From the NCBI RefSeq assembly GCF_009932335.1, contig NZ_BLJF01000001.1:496001-560000 (forward strand): 64,000 bases of DNA, read 5' to 3'. The stretch's first letter is position 1. Every line of letters begins with the position of its first letter. A model generated the notes under the pieces. The model had not been told where the DNA came from. It made no database searches and was given only the letters and a program-made list of their open reading frames with translations. This document shows positions 54,378 through 62,376 of the stretch, in pieces. The translations under genes and the position numbers were made by a program. This DNA is from Pseudomonas asiatica. GTDB lineage: Bacteria > Pseudomonadota > Gammaproteobacteria > Pseudomonadales > Pseudomonadaceae.

Positions 54378-55099
54378 ATTGTTGGAGGTTCCTGCTTTAA
54401 ACACGGGGGTTATGATCCGTGCATGATAGAAACGTTCCAGTGACGCCTTTATTAAGGGACGAACGAACCTGACTGGAACAGGGCAGCCAGAGGGAGCGCA
54501 ATCAAAGGTGGGCGCGTGGGCTGACTGGTAGGTACTTCAGAGGACAGGCAGCACGCCGGGGCCAAGGTTCTAGGCCGTCGGGGTGGGATCCTGATCAATC
54601 TGTCACGTGATTCGTGCTTGAACAGCGCAGGGCTGGCGAGTGAATCATCGAATGGGCCGGTCCTGGTTTCAGCAGCGTCACCCTTGGGAGGAGTGTGTCT
54701 GCAAGGACGCTTAAGGCCAGAATTGACTTTCAGCTTGGTACTAACGATGCGCACCTTAGCGAAAATACAGGTGCTTGGCAAGGACTTTGTGTTAATACAG
54801 GTTAGCCGCGCAGTATGGCGCGTATTTTCCCTGATGGGAAGGGGCTGCAAAAGCCCCGTATCCGGCCTGATGTACCGATTTCGTGCATTCAATTGAAGGT
54901 TTTTGGTGCACTTGTTCACATTTGGAGCAGCGCTTGCAACTGCCTTGCAGCATGCGATGACAGCCTCGCCAATGCCTTGACTGGCCGGTTAAGTCAATGA
55001 AAAAAAACACTATTTTTAGCTGGTGAAAAAATCGTCAGTTTGAGCGAAAGCCCCAATTCATAGGGGTTTGCGGGGGATGCCAGGGGGTTGTCCACCGAG

Positions 55100-55122
55100 T
55101 TATCCACAGGAACTGTGGATTG
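55100..55122. other. DnaA-box pair
   Basis: TTATCCACA (55100-55108) is the canonical box; TGTGGATTG (55114-55122) is the same motif inverted with two mismatches. A weaker TTGTCCACC lies at 55089-55097. Whether DnaA uses them is not shown by the sequence. Confidence 0.5.
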
Positions 55123-55211
55123 TCCCTGGCGCTTGCTCTAGGACGGGCGTGCCAGCAATACAGTGAACTGTCCGACAATCTACATGCTTCAGGAGGCCAG
55201 TTGGTCATCCA

Positions 55212-55252
55212 CTTGAAAACGTCAAGAAAAGATCATTGAAAATTTTTTCAAT
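55212..55252. promoter_or_regulatory. Two AT-rich dyads upstream of the Sel1-type gene
   Basis: CTTGA-AAACG-TCAAG (55212-55226) and ATTGAAAA-TT-TTTTCAAT (55235-55252), the second a perfect 18-bp palindrome with TT centre. They could be a regulator site or a weak terminator. Confidence 0.35.
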
Positions 55253-55329
55253 CCTGCAGAAATCGGAAGGCCATGTCGCAAAAAAAAGGGTAGAGTGGCG
55301 CGCCTTTCGAGTTGCCAATCCTGTTGCTC

Positions 55330-55749
55330 ATGAAGTTTCGCGGTAAACACCTCGCCAGCCCTGCTGCATCGACGCCTGCGCCTCCCCCCAAACGTTTCTC
55401 CCTCAAAGTGGCCTTGTGGCTGCTCGACAACCCGCGCCTGGGTGACAAGCCGCAGGTCAAGCACTTGGCCGGGCGCCTGTTGAAACAGCCGGCGCGTCAG
55501 GGTGTGGTAGTGGCGCAAAGCCGCCTGGGACAGATGTTGTGCCGTGATTGCGGCAATGCCCGTGACCGGCGTATTGGCCATGAACTGCTGCGCCAGGCGG
55601 CCCGCGCCGGTGATCGGCGCGCGCAACTGGAGTATGCACGGCTGTGCCAGCACAACGAGCCGGAGCAGGCGCGGTACTGGCTGGAGCTGGCGGCAGGGCA
55701 AGGGTCGCAGGAAGCACGGCGGCTTTTGCGGCAGTGGTTCCATGCCTGA
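55330..55749 (+). CDS. Sel1-repeat protein
   Basis: A 139-residue protein with tandem Sel1-type helical repeats: VAQSRLGQMLCRDCGNARDRR (about residues 63-83), GHELLRQAARAGDRRAQLEYARLC (about 85-108) and ARYWLELAAGQGSQEARRLL (about 114-133). A basic, proline-rich start precedes them. Sel1 proteins are scaffolds for protein complexes. The start at 55330 fits the repeats; the ribosome site is weak. A REP element follows 18 bases after the stop. Confidence 0.75.
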   Translation: MKFRGKHLASPAASTPAPPPKRFSLKVALWLLDNPRLGDKPQVKHLAGRLLKQPARQGVVVAQSRLGQMLCRDCGNARDRRIGHELLRQAARAGDRRAQLEYARLCQHNEPEQARYWLELAAGQGSQEARRLLRQWFHA

Positions 55750-55767
55750 GGTGTATTGCCAGCACTG

Positions 55768-55799
55768 GCCTTTTCGCGGGTTTACCCGCGAAGAGGCCG
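55768..55799. repeat. Single REP between the Sel1-type gene and rmuC
   Basis: GGCCTTTTCGCGGGTTTACCCGCGAAGAGGCC, the classical P. putida REP palindrome, here as a single unit. Confidence 0.85.
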
Positions 55800-55866
55800 G
55801 AACAGGCAACACACCGCTCAGGCTGATAAGCTGCGATGCATTCATCCAGGATCATTCGGGGTAAGC

Positions 55867-57354
55867 ATGACAGTGGATCTGGCCAGCATTCTGCTGGGCT
55901 TGGTGGCAGGTGCATTACCTTGCCTGGGTTGGGTCATGCAGGTGCAGCGTCGCCAGGGCACGCGGCAAGGCGAACAGGCTTTGCTCGAAGAGCGCCTCAA
56001 TGCTGCCCAGCTGGCCCTGGCCGGCTTGCAGGCGCAACTGGACGCCAGCCGCGATGAAATCAGCGATCTCAGCGAAGCCAACACCGTCAAGCAGACCCAG
56101 CTGGCCGCCCAGGGCCGTGAGCTGGAACTGCTGCAGATCGACCGTGACAATGCCCGTGATGCCGCTCACGCCTGGAACCTCGAACGTGCCAACCGCGAAG
56201 CCGAACTGCGTCGCCTGGAGGCCCAGACCGCACGCCTGGACGCCGAACTGCGCGAGCAGCAGGAAAGCCACCAGCAGCGCCTGGAAGACCTGCAGGAAGC
56301 CCGCGACACCCTGCGCGCCCAGTTCGCCGACATGGCTACCAAGATCTTCGACGAGCGCGAGCAGCGCTTCGCCCAGACCAGCCAGCAGCATCTCGGCCAG
56401 TTGCTCGACCCGCTCAAGGAGCGCATCCAGGCTTTCGAAAAACGCGTGGAAGAGAGCTACCAGCAGGAAGCCCGCGAGCGCTTCTCGCTGGGCAAGGAGC
56501 TGGAGCGCCTGCAGCAACTCAACCTGCGCCTGTCCGACGAAGCCACCAACCTGACCCAGGCGCTGAAGGGCCAGAAAACCCAGGGCAACTGGGGTGAGTT
56601 GATCCTCGAACGGGTGTTGGAGCATGCCGGCCTGGAAAAGGGCCGCGAATACCAGACCCAGGTCAGCTTGAAGAGCGCCGATGGCGAGCGCTTCCAGCCT
56701 GACGTTCTGATCATGCTGCCCGGCGACAAGCAGGTAGTGGTGGATGCCAAGGTCAGCCTCACCGCCTACCAGCAGTTCGTCGCCGGCAACGACGAGGCTG
56801 CGCTCAAGCAGCATGTGCAGTCGCTGCGCAGTCACGTCAAAGGCCTGTCGAGCAAGGACTACAACCGCCTCGAAGGCCTGCACAGCCTGGATTTCGTGCT
56901 GCTGTTCGTGCCGATCGAGGCCGCCTTCTCGGCAGCCCTGCAGGCCGAGCCGAACCTGTTCCAGGAAGCCTTCGACCGGCAGATCGTGATCGTCAGCCCG
57001 ACCACCTTGCTGGCCACCTTGCGGGTGATCGACAGCCTGTGGAAGCAGGAACGCCAGGGCCAGAACGCCCGCGAGATCGCCGAACGCGCCGGCTGGCTGT
57101 ACGACAAGTTCGTGCTGTTCATCCAGGACCTGGACGAGTTGGGCAGCCGCCTGCAGCAGGTGGACAAGGCCTATGCCGCGGCGCGCAACAAGCTGTGTGA
57201 AGGGCGCGGCAACCTGGTCAGCCGCAGCGAACAGCTGAAGCTGCTGGGCGCCCGCGCCAGCAAGAGCCTGCCGGCCGACCTGCTGGAGCGGGCGCTGTCC
57301 GATGAGGCGTTGCCGGACGAAGCGCTTACTGAACCAGGTTCAGATGGCGATTGA
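55867..57354 (+). CDS. rmuC: RmuC-family DNA recombination protein
   Basis: A 495-residue protein with one N-terminal membrane helix (about residues 5-22), a long coiled coil (about 30-220), and the RmuC nuclease-like domain: GNWGELILERVLEHAGLEKGREYQ, FQPDVLIMLPGDKQVVVDAKVSL and SSKDYNRLEGLHSLDFVLLFVPIEAAF (read in parts). RmuC limits recombination between short inverted repeats, which is notable in a genome this rich in them. MTVDLASIL at 55867 is the likely start. Its 3' end overlaps the convergent kinase gene by 29 bases. Confidence 0.92.
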   Translation: MTVDLASILLGLVAGALPCLGWVMQVQRRQGTRQGEQALLEERLNAAQLALAGLQAQLDASRDEISDLSEANTVKQTQLAAQGRELELLQIDRDNARDAAHAWNLERANREAELRRLEAQTARLDAELREQQESHQQRLEDLQEARDTLRAQFADMATKIFDEREQRFAQTSQQHLGQLLDPLKERIQAFEKRVEESYQQEARERFSLGKELERLQQLNLRLSDEATNLTQALKGQKTQGNWGELILERVLEHAGLEKGREYQTQVSLKSADGERFQPDVLIMLPGDKQVVVDAKVSLTAYQQFVAGNDEAALKQHVQSLRSHVKGLSSKDYNRLEGLHSLDFVLLFVPIEAAFSAALQAEPNLFQEAFDRQIVIVSPTTLLATLRVIDSLWKQERQGQNAREIAERAGWLYDKFVLFIQDLDELGSRLQQVDKAYAAARNKLCEGRGNLVSRSEQLKLLGARASKSLPADLLERALSDEALPDEALTEPGSDGD

Positions 57355-60300
57355 GCATGGCACGCAGGGCCGCCGGCTTGACCGGCTTGGCCAGGTAGTC
57401 CAGGCCAGAGGCATGCACCATGGCGATGGTTTCCTTGCTGCCGTCAGCGCTGATCACCACGCCCGGCACCGGCTCGCCAAGGCGCGCGCGTAGCCAGCCC
57501 ATCAGCCCGGTACCAGTTTCGCCGTCGTCCAGGTGGTAGTCGACCAGCGCCAGGTGCGGGCGCATGCCCTTGGCCAGCAGAGCTTCGCATTCGGCGCGGT
57601 TGCGCGCGGTCCACACCTGGCAACCCCAGCGGCTGAGCAGGCTGTTCATGCCAATCAGGATGCTGTCTTCGTTGTCCACGCACAGTACCTGCAGCCCGGC
57701 CAGTGGCTGGCCGCCCTGTTCCACCGGGGCGGCGGGCGCCGGCGCGGCCTGGTGGGCAATTGGTACGCTGACGCGGAACACCGTGCCCTTGCCCGGCCAC
57801 GAGCGCACTTCCAGCTTGTGCCCCAGCACCCGGCACAGGCCGTCGGCGATCGCCAGGCCCAGGCCCAGGCCCTTCTCGGCGCGGGTCTGGTGGCTGTCCA
57901 GGCGCTTGAACTCCTGGAAGATCACCTGCAGCTTGTCGTCGGCGATGCCGGGGCCGCGGTCCCACACTTCAAGCCACAACTGTTCACCCTGGCGCCGTGC
58001 GCCCAGCAGGATCGGGCTCTTGCCGTAGCGCAGGGCGTTGGTCAGGAAGTTCTGCAGCACCCGGCGCAGCAGCTTCATGTCACTGTCCACCCGCAGGCGG
58101 CTGCCGCGCAGGCGAAATTCCAGGCCCTTCTCGGCGGCCAGCACCTTGAATTCGGCACCCAGGGTGTCGAACAGCTCGTTGAGGGCAAAGGGTTTGGCAT
58201 CCGGGGTAATCTTGCCGTTTTCAAGGCGTGAGATGTCCAGCAGGTCGCTGATCAGCTCTTCGGCCGAGCGCAGCGAACTGTCCATGTGCTGCACCAGCTG
58301 CCGGGCCTCTTCATTCATGCCCTCGGCCTGTTGCGACAAGGCGGCGGAGAACAGCCGGGCCGCGTTCAGCGGCTGCATCAGGTCATGGCTGACCGCAGCC
58401 AGGAAACGGGTCTTGGACTGGCTCACCGCTTCGGCACGGCTCTTGGCTTCGGACAACGCCTGGTTCAGTTGCGACAGCTCCTGGGTGCGTTCCGCCACCC
58501 GTTGCTCCAGGCGTTCGTTGGCATCGCGCAGGGCCTGCTCGGCCTCACGGAACGGGGTGATGTCGGTGAAGCTCATGACGAAACCGCCGCCCGGCATCGG
58601 GTTGCCGATCAGCTCGATCACCCGGCCATTGGGGAACAAGCGCTCGGAGGAGTGCGCACGGCCCTGACGCATCCAGTGCAGGCGACGCGCCACGTGCACC
58701 TGCGCCTCGCCCGGTCCGCACAGGCCACGCTCGGCGTTGTAGCGGATGATGTCGGCGATCGGCCGGCCCACGCTGATCAGCCCGTCGGGGTAGTTGAACA
58801 GTTCCAGGTAACGGCGGTTCCAGGCCACCAGGTGCAGGTTCTGGTCGACCACGCTGATGCCCTGGTTGATGTTCTCGATTGCCCCTTGCAGCAGGGCGCG
58901 GTTGAACTGCAGCACCTCGCTGGCTTCGTCGGCGATACGCACCACGTCTTCCAGCTGCATGTCGCGGCCTTCGATGGCGGCCTTGACCACGGCGCGGGTC
59001 GACGAGGTGCCGAGTACGCCGGCCAGCAGGCGTTCGGTATGTTCGATCCAGTCGCCGTCGGCGTTCTGGTTGGGGTTGAAGCCCTTGCCCTGGCGGTAGG
59101 CGAAGCGGATGAAGCTCTGCCGGGCGCGTTCTTCACCAACGAAGCGCGAGGCCAGGGTCAGCAGGTCGTCGATCTGCACCGCCAGCAGCGGCTTGCTGCT
59201 GGGCCTGGCGCTGGTCTGCTGGCCGATGAAGCGGCCGGCCTGCCAATGCTCGGAAACCCGCGTGCGCGAAAGCACCGAGACCCAGGCGAACAGAGTGAAG
59301 TTGCCCGCCAGCGACAGCACGACACCCTGGGTCAGTGGGCTGATCGGCAGGTCAAGCGGGTTGCCGTGCAGCCACGCCAACCCTGGGAACAGCTGCAGCG
59401 ACCAGCCCACGCTATGCGCGGCAATCGGCAGCACCAGGGTGTAGAACCACAGGAAAATACCTGCGGCCAGGCCGGCGAACACACCGCGGCGGTTGGCCTG
59501 TTTCCAGTACAGCGCACCAAGCATGGCCGGTGTCAGTTGGGTCACGGCAGCGAAGGCGATCTGGCCGATGGTCGCCAGGCTGGCGGTGGAGCCCAGCAGG
59601 CGGTAGCTGACATACGCCAGCAGCAGGATCACCACGATGGTCACCCGGCGTACAGAGAGCATCCAGTGGCGGAATGCCTCGAACGGCCGCTCGGCGTTGG
59701 TACGGCGCAGCAGCCAGGGCAGCAGCATGTCGTTGGAGACCATGGTCGACAGCGCCACGGCCTCGACGATGACCATGCCCGTGGCCGCCGATGCACCACC
59801 GATGAATGCCAGCAGGGCCAGGCTCGGGTGTGCCTCGGCCAGAGGAAGGCTGATGACGAACGAATCGGAGATCACCGTGCCCGGCAGCAGCATCTGCCCG
59901 GCCAGGGCGATCGGCACCACAAACAATGCGGCGAGCGCCAGGTACATCGGGAATACCCAGCGCGCCAGGCGCATGTCCTGGGGTTCGATGTTCTCCACCA
60001 CGGTGACGTGGAATTGCCGTGGCAGGCAGATGATCGCCATCATCGCCACGGCGGTCTGCACCACCATCGACGGCCAATTGATGGTCTCCTGCCAATAGTC
60101 CTGAAGGTGGATCGACTGGCGGGCCTGGCTGAACAGGTCGTCGAAGCCGTCATACAGGTTGAAGACGACAAAGATGCCCACGGCGAGGAAGGCCAGCAGC
60201 TTGATCAGTGATTCGAAGGCAATCGCCAGGACCATGCCACGGTGGTGTTCGGTCACGTCCAGGCTGCGGGTACCGAAGACGATGGCGAACAGTGCCAGCA

Positions 60301-60802
60301 CCAGGGATACAACCAGTGCGGTGTCCTGTACGCGGGTGCCGGTGGCGTCGGCGTTGGCGCCGATCAGCAGGTTCACCCCCAGCACGATGCCCTTGAGTTG
60401 CAAGGCGATGTACGGCAGCACGCCGACCAGGCAGATGAGCGCCACGACCACCGCCAGGGACTGCGACTTGCCATAGCGCGCGGCGATGAAGTCGGCAATC
60501 GAGGTGATGTTCTGTTGCTTGCTGATCAGCACCATCTTCTGCAGCACCCAGGGCGCGAAGATCAGCAGCAGCACCGGGCCCAGGTAAATCGGCAGGAATG
60601 CCCAGAGCTGTTCGGCGGCCTGGCCGACCGCGCCGAAGAAGGTCCAGCTGGTGCAGTACACGGCCAGCGACAGGCTGTACACCCAGGCACGCAGCTTCGG
60701 CGGCAACGGCGTGCTGCGGCGGTCGCCGTAGAAGGCGATGGCGAACATGATGGCCATATAGGCCAGGGCGACCACGGCGATCAGCCCGCTGGACAACGAC
60801 AT
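57326..60802 (-). CDS. mxtR: SSS-PAS hybrid sensor histidine kinase (CrbS/MxtR type)
   Basis: An 1158-residue fusion. The N-terminal 13-helix sodium:solute symporter domain spans about residues 1-520. A PAS domain begins near residue 650, followed by a coiled coil, the phospho-accepting histidine near residue 806 in AVSHDLMQPLNAARLF, an ATP domain with GLGLGLAIADGL, and a C-terminal receiver with its aspartate near 1087 in LALVDYHLDDGE. CrbS/MxtR kinases control acetate utilisation through the CrbR/ErdR regulator, which in this window lies 54 kb away at 3566. The start MSLSSGL is preferred over 60841. Symbol by homology. Confidence 0.85.
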   Translation of the reverse strand: MSLSSGLIAVVALAYMAIMFAIAFYGDRRSTPLPPKLRAWVYSLSLAVYCTSWTFFGAVGQAAEQLWAFLPIYLGPVLLLIFAPWVLQKMVLISKQQNITSIADFIAARYGKSQSLAVVVALICLVGVLPYIALQLKGIVLGVNLLIGANADATGTRVQDTALVVSLVLALFAIVFGTRSLDVTEHHRGMVLAIAFESLIKLLAFLAVGIFVVFNLYDGFDDLFSQARQSIHLQDYWQETINWPSMVVQTAVAMMAIICLPRQFHVTVVENIEPQDMRLARWVFPMYLALAALFVVPIALAGQMLLPGTVISDSFVISLPLAEAHPSLALLAFIGGASAATGMVIVEAVALSTMVSNDMLLPWLLRRTNAERPFEAFRHWMLSVRRVTIVVILLLAYVSYRLLGSTASLATIGQIAFAAVTQLTPAMLGALYWKQANRRGVFAGLAAGIFLWFYTLVLPIAAHSVGWSLQLFPGLAWLHGNPLDLPISPLTQGVVLSLAGNFTLFAWVSVLSRTRVSEHWQAGRFIGQQTSARPSSKPLLAVQIDDLLTLASRFVGEERARQSFIRFAYRQGKGFNPNQNADGDWIEHTERLLAGVLGTSSTRAVVKAAIEGRDMQLEDVVRIADEASEVLQFNRALLQGAIENINQGISVVDQNLHLVAWNRRYLELFNYPDGLISVGRPIADIIRYNAERGLCGPGEAQVHVARRLHWMRQGRAHSSERLFPNGRVIELIGNPMPGGGFVMSFTDITPFREAEQALRDANERLEQRVAERTQELSQLNQALSEAKSRAEAVSQSKTRFLAAVSHDLMQPLNAARLFSAALSQQAEGMNEEARQLVQHMDSSLRSAEELISDLLDISRLENGKITPDAKPFALNELFDTLGAEFKVLAAEKGLEFRLRGSRLRVDSDMKLLRRVLQNFLTNALRYGKSPILLGARRQGEQLWLEVWDRGPGIADDKLQVIFQEFKRLDSHQTRAEKGLGLGLAIADGLCRVLGHKLEVRSWPGKGTVFRVSVPIAHQAAPAPAAPVEQGGQPLAGLQVLCVDNEDSILIGMNSLLSRWGCQVWTARNRAECEALLAKGMRPHLALVDYHLDDGETGTGLMGWLRARLGEPVPGVVISADGSKETIAMVHASGLDYLAKPVKPAALRAMLNRHLNLVQ

Positions 60803-60883
60803 GAAGACTCCGAAGCAAAAAGATAACGCGGTCCCGATCAATCAGTCTGGCACGCAGGTGCCGCTTCGTCAGCGCAGACGATG

Positions 60884-60917
60884 GTTGTAGGAGCGAGCTT
60901 GCTCGCGAAGAGGCCGA
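60884..60917. repeat. Single REP beside the kinase gene
   Basis: TGTAGGAGCGAGCTTGCTCGCGAAGAGGCC, a single REP of the same family as at 55768. Confidence 0.7.
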
Positions 60918-60928
60918 TACAGCCAACA

Positions 60929-62107
60929 TCAGTTACTGCGGGTACCCAGCCAATAAAACACCCCCGCCAGTATCACCGACAACACCAGCAGGTAGAAGAT
61001 CGCCCCCGGCCACAGATGTACCAGGGCAAACCCCACCATCACCGGCCCCAGCGCCGCACCGAGGTTGGACAGGTTCTGCGCGCCGTAATACACCCCACGC
61101 AAGTGCTCCGGCGCGATCAGGTCGATGAACATGTACTCGGCCGGGATCACGATGATCTCGCCCAGGGTGAACACCAGCATCGCCAGGCACCACGCCAGCG
61201 CCGAACCGGCCAGGGCGAAGCCCAGCAGCCCGGCGATGAACAGGCCCATGCCGGCCAGCAGCCAGGGCATCAGGCGCTGGCGGCTGATGCGGCGGCCGAT
61301 CAGGTACTGCAGGGCAATCACCGTCACCGCGTTGGTGGTCACCAGGTAACCGATCAGGCGCGCCGCCTCGGCCGGGCTGCTGGTTACCACCAGGTATTGC
61401 GACAGGTAGGCAGTGAACTGGCCGAATACTACCGCGCTCAGCACCCCGCCCAGGGTGAAGCATATCAGCCGTCGGTCACGGGCCAGACCCAGCGCCACCT
61501 GGCCAAAGCCGACCCCGGGTTTGTCCGGCACACTGGCCTGCAGGCCGCGGTCCCCCAGGCGCCAGTAGGTCAGGCACATACCCAGGCCGAGCAGGGCGGA
61601 GGCAATGAACGGCATATGGTCGTTCAGCTCCAGCATGGCCACGCCCAGCAGCGGGCCGGCGGCGTAGCCGACGTTGCTGAGGGTGTACTTGATGGCGAAC
61701 ACTTCGGCCCGTGCCTCCACCGGTAGCAATGCGCAGAAGCCCGCCTTGGCAGCGATGTCGACCACTGCCAGGGCCAGGTTGATCAGCACCAGGCAGATAA
61801 AGAACAGCAGCGCCGAGTTGCTGGCGACCGCGCCGACGAAAGCCAGGGCAAACAGCAGGGTGCTGGCGCTGACCAGGGTGTGGTTGCGCAAGGTATCCAC
61901 AAGGTGGCCGCCATACAGGCTCAGCAGCGAGGCGATGATCAGCGCACCACCGATCAGCAGGCCGATCTGGCTGATCGGCAGCTGGAAGTTGTCAGCCAGG
62001 TACACCACCAGGTAGGGCAGGGTAAGGGCACGGGCGACGGTGAGGGTGAAGGTAGTGCCGAGCAGCAGGCGCACGGTGTGCGGGTAGCGTTTGATGGCGG
62101 CGAGCAT
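60929..62107 (-). CDS. MFS transporter (multidrug-efflux-like)
   Basis: A 392-residue major facilitator protein with twelve hydrophobic helices and motif A-like YGGHLVDTLRNHTLV (about residues 61-75). The start MLAAIKRYPHTVRLLLG has AAGGA upstream; an in-frame ATG at 62152 is not supported. The pattern resembles the MdtH/YcaD group of putative drug exporters. It lies between the acetate-sensor kinase and a convergent-facing REP pair. The substrate is unknown. Confidence 0.82.
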   Translation of the reverse strand: MLAAIKRYPHTVRLLLGTTFTLTVARALTLPYLVVYLADNFQLPISQIGLLIGGALIIASLLSLYGGHLVDTLRNHTLVSASTLLFALAFVGAVASNSALLFFICLVLINLALAVVDIAAKAGFCALLPVEARAEVFAIKYTLSNVGYAAGPLLGVAMLELNDHMPFIASALLGLGMCLTYWRLGDRGLQASVPDKPGVGFGQVALGLARDRRLICFTLGGVLSAVVFGQFTAYLSQYLVVTSSPAEAARLIGYLVTTNAVTVIALQYLIGRRISRQRLMPWLLAGMGLFIAGLLGFALAGSALAWCLAMLVFTLGEIIVIPAEYMFIDLIAPEHLRGVYYGAQNLSNLGAALGPVMVGFALVHLWPGAIFYLLVLSVILAGVFYWLGTRSN

Positions 62108-62154
62108 TGCCACGTCCTTGTTGTGGAATAGCCGAATCGGAGCATATGACAAAT

Positions 62155-62265
62155 GGGGGCTGCTCTGCAGCCCATCGCCGGCAAACCAGCTCCCACCTCG
62201 ACCGCATTGATCTCAAGCCATGTGCGGTACCTGTGGGAGCCGGCTTGCCGGCGATGAGGCCGGAA
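62155..62265. repeat. REP pair between two divergent transporter genes
   Basis: Inverted arms with GCCGGCAAACCAGCTCCCAC and GTGGGAGCCGGCTTGCCGGC, more diverged than most pairs in the window. Confidence 0.75.
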
Positions 62266-62376
62266 CAGGCTTGCTACAGAATCACCGCGCTTGCCAGTCA
62301 GTGCATTTCCCATGCAGATTTGTGGCTTGTCGCGCCCTGCGCGCCTCCAATTGAAAAGCCCTCAGGACCAAGGACG

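Larger units (their letters stand above)
54378..55329. other. 950-bp gene-poor stretch with DnaA-box-like cluster
   Basis: No ORF here has a ribosome site with pseudomonad codon usage. The stretch is less GC-rich than the genome, most of all around 54998-55040. It contains one perfect DnaA box (55100-55108) with an imperfect inverted one (55114-55122), and two small dyads in front of the Sel1-type gene. Confidence 0.6.

Noticed and set aside
54838..54858. Terminator-like hairpin GGGGCT-GCAA-AAGCCCC
   Set aside because: No T tract on either strand and no gene ending nearby.
54618..54896. A 92-residue ORF in the gene-poor stretch
   Set aside because: No ribosome site, rare-codon-like composition for this genome, and no recognisable domain.
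55089..55122. A replication origin
   Set aside because: Too few DnaA boxes, and none of the usual origin neighbours (dnaA, dnaN, rpmH, parAB) are nearby. Listed only as a DnaA-box cluster.
58286..60211. A 641-residue ORF opposite the hybrid kinase
   Set aside because: Histidine-, glutamine- and arginine-rich shadow of the real gene; the opposite strand shows an intact kinase.
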